Origin: Variovorax sp. MHTC-1
GTDB lineage: Bacteria > Pseudomonadota > Gammaproteobacteria > Burkholderiales > Burkholderiaceae_C
Length of the DNA: 64,000 nucleotides
Direction: 5' to 3'
Assembly: GCF_003984645.1 (NCBI RefSeq)
Contig: NZ_RWKI01000019.1
Location: 1-64,000 of the forward strand
The position numbers were made by a program, and so were the translations under genes. The notes beneath the pieces are model-generated. The model worked only from the letters and a program-made list of their open reading frames with translations, ran no database searches and was not told the origin of the DNA. This document shows, one piece after another, positions 43,680 to 51,958 of this stretch. Every line of letters begins with the position of its first letter. Within the stretch, counting starts at the first letter, position 1.

Positions 43680-44651
43680 TCACACTCCGAGATGGCGGCG
43701 CGGGTCGAAGGGCGCGGCCTGCGCCAGTTGCTCGTAGGCCTTGCGCGCGGCTTCGGTGTCGGCCGGCGGCAATGCGATCTCCAGCAGCAGGTAGAGATGG
43801 CCGGGCGGCTTGCCCGGCAGGCCGCGCTCCTTGAGCCGCAGCTTGAGGCCGCTGCGCGCGCCGCGCGGCACCGTCACCTCGACCACGCCGCCGCCGGGCG
43901 TCGGCACCAACACCCGCGCGCCGAGCGCGGCTTCGCTCGGCGTCACGGGCAGCGTCATGTAGAGGTCGCGGTCCTCGATGCGGTAGTGCTTGTGCGGTGC
44001 GATGCGCACCTCGAGATAAAGATCGCCTGCCGGCTCGCCGCCATGGCCCGGCATGCCTTGGCCGGCGAGCCGGATGTACTGGCCCGGGTGCACGCCGGCC
44101 GGGATCTTCACGCTCAACGTGCGCGTCTTCCACTGGGGCCGGCCCTGCTCGTCGATCTCCTGCGCACGCAGCGTGATCTCGCGCTCGGCACCGTGCAGCG
44201 CGTCTTCGAGCGCGATCTCGATCGCCGCATGGTGGTCCTCGCCGCGCGCGCGGTAGTGGCGCCGCTCGGCGCTGCGCCGTTCGGCCGCGCCGAAGAGCGA
44301 GGAAAAGAACTCGCTGAACTCGGCATGGTCGGCCGGGCCCTGGCCCGGGCCGCGGTGGAACTCGAAACCTTCGTCCCAGCCCGGCGGCGGCTGGAAGCCC
44401 TCGCCGGGGCGGCCGCCGGCGTAGCGGCCCTGTGCGACCTGGTCGGCCAGCGCGTCGTAGGCGGCGCGCTTTTCCTTGTCGCGCAGCACGTCGTTGGCCT
44501 CGTTGATCTCGCGCATGCGCCGCTCGGCGTCGGCTTCCTTGCTGACGTCGGGGTGGTACTTGCGCGCGAGCTTGCGATAGGCCTTGCGGACCTCGTCGTC
44601 CGAAGCGCCGCGTTCGATGCCCAGTGCCTGGTAGTAGTCCTTGAATTCCAT
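43680..44651 (-). CDS. cbpA: DnaJ-class co-chaperone / curved-DNA-binding protein CbpA
   Basis: A 323-residue J-domain protein that stimulates DnaK and can bind curved DNA. The J domain covers 1-70 with HPD at 33-35 (KYHPDVSKEAD). A Gly-rich linker follows (QGRYAGGRPGEGFQPPPGW), then two C-terminal beta domains (KTRTLSVKIPAGVHPGQYIRLAGQGMPG, key part GVHPGQYIRLAGQG). It lacks the zinc-finger region of DnaJ, as expected for CbpA. Followed by cbpM. Confidence 0.94.
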   Translation of the reverse strand: MEFKDYYQALGIERGASDDEVRKAYRKLARKYHPDVSKEADAERRMREINEANDVLRDKEKRAAYDALADQVAQGRYAGGRPGEGFQPPPGWDEGFEFHRGPGQGPADHAEFSEFFSSLFGAAERRSAERRHYRARGEDHHAAIEIALEDALHGAEREITLRAQEIDEQGRPQWKTRTLSVKIPAGVHPGQYIRLAGQGMPGHGGEPAGDLYLEVRIAPHKHYRIEDRDLYMTLPVTPSEAALGARVLVPTPGGGVVEVTVPRGARSGLKLRLKERGLPGKPPGHLYLLLEIALPPADTEAARKAYEQLAQAAPFDPRRHLGV

Positions 44652-44680
44652 GTGGCGGAGGGCGGTGCGTGCTGCGGCCT

Positions 44681-45295
44681 TCAGGCCAGCGACGCGCCGC
44701 CTTCCACATGTTGCAGGAGCGGCTTCACCCGCCATGTAGGACCGTTTCGCTCGAAGCGCAGCGGCTGCGCATTTCCGAGCAGCTCCAGGTCCGCGGGAAC
44801 GCCGAGCAGCGCCGCCAGCACGTACAGCGAGCCACCGTGCGCCACCACCAGCACCGGCGCCGGATGGGCCAGCGCGACTTCGAGCGCGGCGCGCTTGCGG
44901 GCAACGAACTGGGCCAGCGTTTCGCCGCCCTCGGGTTCGCAGGCCCAGTTCAGGCTGGCGGAAGAGGTGCCGATCAGCGCGCCGAAATTGCGCTCGCGCA
45001 GGCTTGTCTGCACCAGCGGGGCGATGCGCAGGCCGGCCGCAACCGTGTGGGCGGTATCGAAGGCGCGCTTTGCATCGCTGCACACCACGCTCCTGATCGG
45101 TTCGCCGGCCAGCAGTTCGGCCGCGCGCGTGGCCTGCTGCAGGCCGAGCACGCTCAGCGGCGTGTCGACCGCCTGGAAGATGCGCCGTGCGTTGCCTTCG
45201 GTTTGCCCGTGGCGCAGGAAGTAGAAGTGATCGCAGGCCGGCGCCAGCGGCACTGCGGCGGCCAGTCGAACCAGTTGATCGAGACCGTCGTTCAT
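44681..45295 (-). CDS. Histidine phosphatase (phosphoglycerate-mutase-like)
   Basis: A 204-residue branch 1 histidine phosphatase. The phosphohistidine is His-29 in FLRHGQTEGN, with CSDAKRAFDTA and the second catalytic His in VVAHGGSLY. RERNFGALIG matches the usual acidic/LxE region in altered form. The likely activity is phosphomonoester hydrolysis in the cytoplasm; substrates range from sugar phosphates to alpha-ribazole phosphate and cannot be told apart here. It lies 29 bp upstream of cbpA on the same strand. Confidence 0.9.
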   Translation of the reverse strand: MNDGLDQLVRLAAAVPLAPACDHFYFLRHGQTEGNARRIFQAVDTPLSVLGLQQATRAAELLAGEPIRSVVCSDAKRAFDTAHTVAAGLRIAPLVQTSLRERNFGALIGTSSASLNWACEPEGGETLAQFVARKRAALEVALAHPAPVLVVAHGGSLYVLAALLGVPADLELLGNAQPLRFERNGPTWRVKPLLQHVEGGASLA

Positions 45296-45325
45296 TGAGA
45301 CCTCCAGACAAGGTGTGACTCATTC

Positions 45326-45417
45326 CAGGAACACCGCGGAACCGGCTTTGCCGGGCCGCTGGTGTTGCCCCCGGCGAGGGGGTTGGCGGCCACACGAAGT
45401 GGGCAAGCCTGGGGGTG
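45326..45417. repeat. Element D, copy 2
   Basis: Reverse complement of the repeat in the alkB leader (16502-16593), with segments GGAACC...GGCTTTGCCGGGCCGCTGG and CACACGAAGTGGGCAAGCCTGG. It fills most of the gap between the histidine phosphatase and acylase genes, ending four bases before the acylase stop. Confidence 0.8.
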
Positions 45418-45420
45418 AGT

Positions 45421-47796
45421 CTAGTATTCGAGTCGCAGGGGGCTGCCCACGCGCTGCGCCTCGATGTCGGCACGATGGAAGGGCAGCGGGTGCCATTGCT
45501 TGGCGGCGAACAGCGGCAGTTGGTCGTAGGCGCGGGGCGATGCGAGGTCGCTGCTCTGGCCGTAGGTCAGTATGGCCTGGGCCACCGGCCCGCGCTCGTT
45601 GAAGCCCACCACCTGCATGTAGCTGCTGCCGTAGTTGATGTTGTAGCCCTTCGGATCGATCAGCGACTGGCCCTGGCTCTCCACCTTGTTGAGCACGCCT
45701 TCGAATTCGTCGCCGCCATGGATCGCGATCTTCTGGCCGCGCACCATGCGCGTCTGCACCTCGGCCAGCGGCACATCGGCCGCGAAGCCGGCGGTGCGAA
45801 CGATGGAGACTGCGTCGCCGAGCGCCTTGAAGACCGCATCGCGCGTGGCCGACGTGGCCATGTCGAGGCCGGCCGGCGTCGCGACCGGGCGCGTCGGGTC
45901 GAAGGGCACGCGCCAGACCTTCGGCACGTCCTTGGCCTTGCGCCAGAACTCGCGGAACAGCGGCGCGCCTTTCGATGCGCTGTTGCTGGTGCGGTCCCAG
46001 GCGGCGAGCACGCGGCAGCCGAGCGTCTGGTCCGGCGTGAGCGCGGAGGCGCCGGCGTTGCAGGCCGACACCAGGTCATCGACCACCAGCATGCCGGCCA
46101 GGTTGCGGTCGCGGAAGATCACGTTCTGCAGCTCGGCCGCGCCCATCTTGTCGCCCCGCAGGCCGTCCTTGCCGGCCAGCCGGGCTTCGATCTCCATGAT
46201 GCTGCTGCGCGTGCGCAGCCGCTGCGGCGTGCCGACGAAGCCGACCAGCGGCGAGATGCCGGCAGGCACTTCGATGTGCGGATTGCTGAGCCAGAAACTG
46301 TCGTTGCTGTTCTGCACCCAGTCCGGCGTCACGACGACCGGCATGCGCGCCGGCGCGGTCACGCCGGGCATGGCGGCTGCGGCGTCGCGGTGCCAGGCGC
46401 AGGCCGAGCGCGAGCCGTCGAGCACCGGCAGGCCGGCGGCATTGAGCAGCGCGGCGGCACGGGGCGAGGGCGCGCAGCGCTTCAGCATGTCGGCCGACAC
46501 GTCGGGCACCACCGAGAGATCGGCATACATCGCATTGCCCTCGCGGTCGGCCGCGATGGTGTTGATCCACGGCATGCCCTGGTTGCCCATGGCAGCGCGC
46601 AGTTCGGCGACGTTGCGCGCGAGCGCCATCTGCATCCAGCTCTGGGCCGAGCGCACGTTCTGCGTGTTGGCGTCGCGGATCGCGTAGGCCGTGGTCGCGG
46701 TCCAGCCGAGGCCGGCGCGCGGCAGCGAGACGACCGGGCCCCAGTCGGTGCCGTAGAAGGTCTTCGGCGGGGCCGGGCCGCCCACGGCGGGCACGCTGAC
46801 GATCTTGGTCGTCATCTTCCTGCGCTGGCCATCGACGAAGTAGACCGTGGGGTCGTCCGGGTCGAGCTTCAGCTCGTAGAGCGTGAAGCGCTTGCCGGTG
46901 GAGACCGTGTGCGTCCAGGCCACGTCCTTGTTGAAGCCGATCGCGACCACCGGGCTCAGTGCACCGGTGGCGCCCATCACGTCGAGCTTGCCGGGGATGG
47001 TGAGGTGCATCTCCCAGAAGCGGTTGATGCCGGTCCACGGGAAATGCGGATTGCCCAGCACCAGGCCGCGGCCGTCGGGCGTGGCGTTGCGGCCGAAGGC
47101 CCAGCCGTTGGAGCCGAGCTCGCCGCCCTCGGGATTGGCATTGAAGCTGTGCCGGCCGATCTCCGCGACGGCCTGCTGCAGCGCGACCGGCTCTGCGGCG
47201 GCGTTGCGCGTTCCCGGCGCGGGGGGCGCGGCCGCGAGGACCGCGCCGGCCAGCGCGCCGACACCGCCCTGGATCATCGACATCTCGGTGGTGCGCGACA
47301 GGTCGGCCAGCGACATGGGACGCACCCAGGGCTTGTTGCGGCAGGCTTCGGGCAGGCCGTTCGGGCCTGCGTCCTGCAGATAGCGGTTGTAGCCGGCCAC
47401 GTAGCCGCGCCACGAGGCCTTGACGTCCTCGTTGTTGTGGGCGGCGGCACGCGCCAGCGCGGCGTCGTCCATGTGGGCGCGCACGAACAGGTCGATCTGC
47501 GAATTCCGCAGCCGCCCCAGGCCGAGTTCGCCGGTGGCCTGCGCGCCGAGGAACTGCGAGCGCTCGCCGCGCGCGGTGAGCAGGTGTTCCGCGGTCTGGC
47601 ACACGTTGTCCTGCGCGTGCGCGTAGGCCACGCCGTAGGCGATGCCTTCGTAGTCCGGCGCCGTGATGTGCGCGATGCCGTAGGTGGTGCGCTCGATCGT
47701 CACGCTGCGCGAACCGGGCGGCGGCGCGCTGGCGCAAGCGGCGAGGGCCAGCGCGAGTGCGAGCGGAGCGAGGCGGAAGGAGGTCGTGGCTGTCAT
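45421..47796 (-). CDS. Penicillin-acylase-family Ntn hydrolase
   Basis: A 791-residue precursor of the penicillin acylase family, whose members deacylate N-acyl homoserine lactones, penicillins or lipopeptides. The signal ends in a lipobox-like LAAC (Cys-20), so it may be a lipoprotein. Autocleavage should occur at Gly-228/Ser-229 (ELGSNGWAFG), giving an alpha chain of about 200 residues and a beta chain of 563. Conserved follow-ups are GNPHFPW, the His-containing AWTHTVSTGKRFTLYEL and NSNDSFWLSNP with the oxyanion Asn. The long C-terminal part resembles the acylases annotated as acyl-HSL or aculeacin A acylase. Substrate unproven; quorum quenching is a hypothesis. Confidence 0.9.
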   Translation of the reverse strand: MTATTSFRLAPLALALALAACASAPPPGSRSVTIERTTYGIAHITAPDYEGIAYGVAYAHAQDNVCQTAEHLLTARGERSQFLGAQATGELGLGRLRNSQIDLFVRAHMDDAALARAAAHNNEDVKASWRGYVAGYNRYLQDAGPNGLPEACRNKPWVRPMSLADLSRTTEMSMIQGGVGALAGAVLAAAPPAPGTRNAAAEPVALQQAVAEIGRHSFNANPEGGELGSNGWAFGRNATPDGRGLVLGNPHFPWTGINRFWEMHLTIPGKLDVMGATGALSPVVAIGFNKDVAWTHTVSTGKRFTLYELKLDPDDPTVYFVDGQRRKMTTKIVSVPAVGGPAPPKTFYGTDWGPVVSLPRAGLGWTATTAYAIRDANTQNVRSAQSWMQMALARNVAELRAAMGNQGMPWINTIAADREGNAMYADLSVVPDVSADMLKRCAPSPRAAALLNAAGLPVLDGSRSACAWHRDAAAAMPGVTAPARMPVVVTPDWVQNSNDSFWLSNPHIEVPAGISPLVGFVGTPQRLRTRSSIMEIEARLAGKDGLRGDKMGAAELQNVIFRDRNLAGMLVVDDLVSACNAGASALTPDQTLGCRVLAAWDRTSNSASKGAPLFREFWRKAKDVPKVWRVPFDPTRPVATPAGLDMATSATRDAVFKALGDAVSIVRTAGFAADVPLAEVQTRMVRGQKIAIHGGDEFEGVLNKVESQGQSLIDPKGYNINYGSSYMQVVGFNERGPVAQAILTYGQSSDLASPRAYDQLPLFAAKQWHPLPFHRADIEAQRVGSPLRLEY

Positions 47797-47894
47797 GGGC
47801 TGGGCTTCTTCTGGAGTGAAAAAAGTGCTGTCGATTAGAGGTTGGCGCCGCTGGGTGACGATTGCGTGATAACCCGTGTGGCCTGTCGCCGGCG

Positions 47895-48013
47895 CTACAG
47901 TTGCCACTCGATCGGCAGGCGCGAAGAGAAGTCGATCCGCAGGCGCTGCGGGACCGTCCGGTCGAACTCGCGCGAGACCTCGCGCACCACCGGGCCGATC
48001 GCGATCACGTGCG
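47895..48013 (-). pseudogene. Possible 3' remnant of a lost gene
   Basis: One minus-strand frame between pssA and the acylase reads protein-like to a TAG at 47895: it contains RPHVIAIGPVVREVSREFD and ends RIDFSSRLPIEWQL. There is no start codon or ribosome site and it directly follows the pssA stop in another frame. It looks like the end of a truncated gene, or a 3' part joined by deletion. I do not recognise the family. Confidence 0.35.
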
Positions 48014-48024
48014 GGCGGCGCGCA

Positions 48025-48669
48025 TCACAGCTTCGGAATATGCAGCGTCTTGCTGATCATCAGCGTGCCCGAGAGGGCGAACAGCAGGGTCAGCGGATGC
48101 AGGGCCCAGGGCCCCAGCATCCAGACGCCGCCCCAGAGCGCATCGCCGATGCGGCCCTGCCAGGCGGCCCAGGCGAGCACGGCCACCAGCACCACGCTGG
48201 TCGGGATCGGCGTGCCCTCGAAGTACTTCACCTTGTCGGCGCCGGCCGAGAGCGCTTCGGCCGTGACGTTGTAGCGCGCCAGCCGGCTCACGCCGCAGCC
48301 GACGAAATAGATCAGGATCACGCAATCCCAGCCGCCGTCCAGGCCGGCGGCGAAGGCGAGCGCGGCGGGCGCCACGCCGAAGGAGATCACGTCGGCCAGC
48401 GAGTCGAGCTCGCGCCCGAGCGCCGACTGCGTCTGCCGCCAGCGCGCGATGCGGCCGTCGAAGACGTCGAAGATGAAGGCGGCGGGCGCCAGCGCCGCGG
48501 CCCAGAGGAACTGCGCGAGGGACTGGCTCGCCACATAGGCCATCGCGAGGAACACGGCGCCGACGCCGCAGGCCGCGTTGCCGAGCGTGAACACGTCGGC
48601 CAGGTGGAAGCCGCGGATCATCGAGAAATGCTTGCGGGCCCGTGCGACGACGGGAGGGGTGGTGGCCAT
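48025..48669 (-). CDS. pssA: CDP-diacylglycerol--serine O-phosphatidyltransferase
   Basis: A 214-residue integral membrane enzyme that makes phosphatidylserine, precursor of phosphatidylethanolamine. The CDP-alcohol phosphotransferase motif is intact: DGRIARWRQTQSALGRELDSLAD (D-G-x2-A-R-x8-G-x3-D-x3-D), here about residues 71-93. Several hydrophobic helices follow, with YNVTAEALSAGADKVKYFEGTPIP typical of the type II subclass. I use the ATG giving MATTPPVV; an upstream extension of 23 codons is unlikely. It is linked in substrate supply to eptA and eut genes only at the pathway level. Confidence 0.92.
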   Translation of the reverse strand: MATTPPVVARARKHFSMIRGFHLADVFTLGNAACGVGAVFLAMAYVASQSLAQFLWAAALAPAAFIFDVFDGRIARWRQTQSALGRELDSLADVISFGVAPAALAFAAGLDGGWDCVILIYFVGCGVSRLARYNVTAEALSAGADKVKYFEGTPIPTSVVLVAVLAWAAWQGRIGDALWGGVWMLGPWALHPLTLLFALSGTLMISKTLHIPKL

Positions 48670-48746
48670 GGTCGTTCTTTCGAAGGGAAAGCTGCGCTGC
48701 ACCTTAGCGCAACTGCGGGAGGCTTTCTGTAGTCGCAATCCACAAA

Positions 48747-48788
48747 CCCGTTCGGCCTGAGCTCAGGAGAGGCTTCGACAAGCTTGGC
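48747..48788. repeat. Dispersed-repeat-like sequence between pssA and the GTPase gene
   Basis: CCCGTTCGGCCTGAGCTCAGG and AGGCTTCGACAAGCTTGG resemble a rearranged form of the common proteobacterial repeat with CCTGAGCTTGTCGAAG. No second copy in this window. The whole 48670-48857 gap has no gene. Confidence 0.3.
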
Positions 48789-48857
48789 CCGAGGGGATCG
48801 GAGAGGCGGCGCCGAGCTTGATGATCGCGAGGGGTCGCGGGCCATCCATCTCCGGGA

Positions 48858-50285
48858 TCACGTCGCAGCCGGCGCGAGCTTCTCGATGGCAACCACGGCG
48901 CGCTCTGCGACGCGCGCCACCACGTCCTGGCGCTGCGGCGCCTCGCGCCAGCGCAGCCGGGCACCGCTTTCCCATTCGGGGTGGCTGCGTGCCGGCTGGG
49001 CCGCGCGCACCAGCTCGGCCAGCGGGCGCTGCGTCGCTTCGGTACTGCCTGCGGTCGTGCCGGTGGCGATGCGGTCGACGGCCGCATGGCCGCGCTGCTC
49101 CAGCGCGCGCACGAGCTTCAACTGCCAGCTTGCGATCACGAACAGCACGCGGTCTTCCACCGTGAGCTCGTGCACGTCGCGCAGCTTGTTGGCGAGCTTG
49201 CGGCCCAGCGGCCCCAGGCCCTGGGAGACCGCACCGCCGATGGCACCGCCCAGCGCCGCACCCGCGCCCAGCGAGAGGCCATGCAGCGCGAGGTCGGCCA
49301 CCACGCCGACCGCCGCGCCGACGGCCACGCCCTTGCCGAGCAAGACGCCCGCATCCTTCAGCGCCTCGGGGTGGAAGAAGTCCATGGTCCAGCGGCCTTC
49401 CACCAGCGGCAGCGGCGCCTCGTCGGCATCGCCCTCGCGGAAGCCGTAGAGCGCAAGCAGGTCCTCGGCGCAGCGCTGCGCCTTGTCGAACACGGCCTTC
49501 TGCAGCGCGGCGATCAGCCGCCGGCGGCTGCTCTCGATGGCGAATTCGACGGCCGATACGTTGCGGCGCAGCGCGGCCGCATCGACCAGCAGCTCGGCGA
49601 TGCGCGTCGCCGCGGCCCGCCGCCGACTGGCGAACTCGGCTTCGAGGAAGGCGGCCACGCCGTCGAGCTGCGCGCGCCGATCGCGCAGCAAGGTGGCGAG
49701 GTCGCGGTAGAGCTCGCGCTCGGCGCCGACGAAAGGCGCGGCCGCGTCGAAGCGCACCACCACATGCAGTCCGTAGGCCGAGAGCAGTTCCTTCCAGGCG
49801 GCCTCGCGGTTCGCCGCGTCGCGCACGAAGTTGAGCACCGGCAGCACGGGCCGAGCGCAGGCGTTGAGCAGCTCGATCTCGGCGCGGAACTTGGGCAGCA
49901 CCGGCTCGCGCGCATCGATCACCAGGAAGGCGGCATCGACCTCGAGCAGGGCGCGCAGCACCTTGGCTTCCTGCTCGAAGACACCGTGCGCCTCGGGGCC
50001 CTGGAGGAAGCGGCGCACGCGCTCGGGCGGCGTGAGGTCCTTGTCGTCGAAGGCGGCCAGATGTTCGCGCAGGGCGACCGCGTCTTCCAGGCCCGGCGTG
50101 TCGAAGAAGCGCACGGCGGCGCGGCCGTTCACCTGCAGCTCGACGGCTTCGACGTGGCGCGTGGTGCCGGGCTGCTGCGACACCTCGCCGAAGTTCACGC
50201 GCCGCGTCAGCGTGCGCAAGAGCGAGGTCTTGCCGGCATTGGTGTGGCCGACGACGGCGATGCGGATCGGCTCCGTCATCGTCAT
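48858..50285 (-). CDS. DUF3482-containing TRAFAC GTPase
   Basis: A 475-residue Era/TrmE-like GTPase followed by a DUF3482 region. G1 is GHTNAGKTS (about 13-21), the switch is QQPGTTRHVE, G3 is FDTPG, and the NKxD position is replaced by LNFVRD. The C-terminal half has a Gly/Ala-rich hydrophobic stretch (VLLGKGVAVGAAVGVVADLALHGLSLGAGAALGGAIGG; core GVAVGAAVGVVADLA) that may insert in membrane. The start at 50285 overlaps the stop of the DUF2868 gene (ATGA); later ATGs at 50279 are possible. The pair probably forms a membrane GTPase complex; role unknown. Confidence 0.88.
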   Translation of the reverse strand: MTMTEPIRIAVVGHTNAGKTSLLRTLTRRVNFGEVSQQPGTTRHVEAVELQVNGRAAVRFFDTPGLEDAVALREHLAAFDDKDLTPPERVRRFLQGPEAHGVFEQEAKVLRALLEVDAAFLVIDAREPVLPKFRAEIELLNACARPVLPVLNFVRDAANREAAWKELLSAYGLHVVVRFDAAAPFVGAERELYRDLATLLRDRRAQLDGVAAFLEAEFASRRRAAATRIAELLVDAAALRRNVSAVEFAIESSRRRLIAALQKAVFDKAQRCAEDLLALYGFREGDADEAPLPLVEGRWTMDFFHPEALKDAGVLLGKGVAVGAAVGVVADLALHGLSLGAGAALGGAIGGAVSQGLGPLGRKLANKLRDVHELTVEDRVLFVIASWQLKLVRALEQRGHAAVDRIATGTTAGSTEATQRPLAELVRAAQPARSHPEWESGARLRWREAPQRQDVVARVAERAVVAIEKLAPAAT

Positions 50286-51661
50286 GCCCATCCGCGCAAG
50301 GCGGCTTCCGGCGTATCGCTGGCAGCGATGCGCTCCAGGCCGGCGGCGGTCAGCCAGGCGTGCCAGCGGTCGCGCGTTTCCTGCACCTGGCCGTCCAGCA
50401 GCCACAGCCGGCATTCGCTGCTGAGCGCGGCCACCTCGCGCAGGAAGCGCTCGGTGCCGCGATCGGGGCTCGAAGCCGCGTTGCAGCCGACCAGCACGCG
50501 GCGCGGCCGCACGCGGGCCAGCGTATCGAGCAGGTCGCGCCGCGCGCCCGCGCTGCCGTCGATGCGCAGCACCTGCGCGGCTGCGGCATCGAGCCCGGGC
50601 GGCGGCCACGGCAGCTCGTCCGGCAGCTCGAAGCCGATGGCCATCAGCGTGTCGGTGGTCTCGCCGGCAGCCAGGCCGGTGGCAGCGCCGTGCAGCAGGC
50701 GGCCAGCGTCGGCATCGACGATCTGCCGCGGCGCCATGGCTTCGAAGCGCGCCAGCAGCCGGCGGTGGTAAGGCTGCGAAAGATCGGGCGCGAGCGCCTT
50801 TCTGCGCGCCTGCCAGACCAGCGCGCAGAGCAGCGCGAAGAAGAGGCGCGGCAGCAGCCCGTAGACCACGATGCAGCCAGTGAGCCACAGCGCCCAGGCG
50901 CGCTGGCCGGCCGCGGCGGCGAGCGGCGACAGCACGGTCTGCGCATCCGGCACCGCAAAGCCCAGCCGGGCCGGCGCCGCGCCGAGCAGCTGCACGCCGC
51001 GCACGAAGAAGGCCGGGTCGAGGATGGTCGTCTCCCAGCTCAGCGTGTAGTTGCGGAAGGCCAGCGCAAAGAGCAGGGCGGCGAGCACCACCGCGAAGGA
51101 GATCGACCAGATCGCGTGGCTCACGAAGCCCAGCGCCCAGGGCAGCAGGCGCGCGCGGGCCAGCAGGCGGGTGGCAGCCCGCAGCAGGATCGGCGCCTGG
51201 CCGCGCTTGCCGCCGGCCACGCGGGCCGTGAGCGCCAGCCACAGCCAGCCGAAGGAGGCGTTGAAGCCGCCCAGCGGCACCAGCAACCCGAAGAGCCACA
51301 GCAGCAGGGTCAGGAGGTGCAGGCCCAGCAGGCTGGCGAGCGCCACCACCACGTTGATGCTGCGCGCGCTGCCGCCGACCACGCTGCCGGCGAGCGTGAG
51401 GCCGGCAACGACGATCAGCGCCACCAGCGCCAGCAGCACCCACGGCGCCCAGGCGCGGGCGCGTTCCAGTTCGTTCAGCAGGCCGATGCGCTTGCCGAGA
51501 AGGCGTGCGCGTTCGATGACCCGGCCGCAGCCGTCGGACCGCAGCGCCATGGCCTCGCGCATCGCTTGCGCGTCATCGAGCGGACCGGTCTCTTCGACCA
51601 GTTGCACGGCCTCGGTGATCGTCGCATCCTGGAAATCAAAGCGCTGCGCTGCGGGGTTCAA
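50282..51661 (-). CDS. DUF2868 membrane protein, partner of the DUF3482 GTPase
   Basis: A 459-residue membrane protein of the DUF2868 family. Hydrophobic helices lie at about 72-95, 103-130, 175-200 and 255-285, with a soluble C-terminal domain (about 330-459) that looks like a nucleotide-independent Rossmann fold (RRVLVGCNAASSPDRGTE, CRLWLLDGQ). The start is a TTG at 51659-51661 with a strong AAGGAAG ahead; the first internal ATG would remove 33 conserved-looking residues. It is translationally coupled to the DUF3482 GTPase. Confidence 0.87.
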   Translation of the reverse strand: MNPAAQRFDFQDATITEAVQLVEETGPLDDAQAMREAMALRSDGCGRVIERARLLGKRIGLLNELERARAWAPWVLLALVALIVVAGLTLAGSVVGGSARSINVVVALASLLGLHLLTLLLWLFGLLVPLGGFNASFGWLWLALTARVAGGKRGQAPILLRAATRLLARARLLPWALGFVSHAIWSISFAVVLAALLFALAFRNYTLSWETTILDPAFFVRGVQLLGAAPARLGFAVPDAQTVLSPLAAAAGQRAWALWLTGCIVVYGLLPRLFFALLCALVWQARRKALAPDLSQPYHRRLLARFEAMAPRQIVDADAGRLLHGAATGLAAGETTDTLMAIGFELPDELPWPPPGLDAAAAQVLRIDGSAGARRDLLDTLARVRPRRVLVGCNAASSPDRGTERFLREVAALSSECRLWLLDGQVQETRDRWHAWLTAAGLERIAASDTPEAALRGWA

Positions 51662-51719
51662 CGGCTTCCTTCAAAGAGAGCGCGAAATTATGCCCGGCGC
51701 CCCCGGCCGTCGCCCCATG

Positions 51720-51743
51720 AAAAACGGGGCCGCGATGGCCCCG
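51720..51743 (-). terminator. Intrinsic terminator of the 24-residue peptide gene
   Basis: Read on the minus strand, CGGGGCC-ATCGC-GGCCCCG is a perfect 7-bp stem followed by TTTTT. It lies 45 bp after the stop of the small membrane peptide gene and upstream of the DUF2868 gene, so it separates two transcripts. Confidence 0.75.
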
Positions 51744-51788
51744 GAATCCGCGTCCGCGAAAGGGCGCAGACAAGAAGATGGCGGTTGT

Positions 51789-51863
51789 TCAGCGAAGGCC
51801 GAAGAACGAGAGCACGGCGACCACGACCACGACCAAACCGACGATGTAGATGATGGAATTCAC
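51789..51863 (-). CDS. 24-residue single-helix membrane peptide
   Basis: A tiny gene with a GTG start, GAGGAG at a suitable distance upstream and an intrinsic terminator downstream. The product MNSIIYIVGLVVVVVAVLSF plus FGLR is one hydrophobic helix ending in a positive charge. I recall near-identical short proteins annotated in other proteobacteria, but cannot verify this. It lies between the ABC exporter and DUF2868 genes. Function unknown; regulatory or stress peptides of this type often bind larger membrane proteins. Confidence 0.72.
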   Translation of the reverse strand: MNSIIYIVGLVVVVVAVLSFFGLR

Positions 51864-51958
51864 GGCGAGGACTCCTCTTGTTGAAGACCATTCCAGGGTG
51901 ACAGGCGCAGGATTTCAAGCTGTAGTCGGCTGTCTGCGGGCCCTGTAGGACTCGCGAG

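Noticed and set aside
45415..47838. 807-codon plus-strand frame opposite the acylase
   Set aside because: Shadow frame; the minus strand has signal, cleavage site and all conserved acylase segments.
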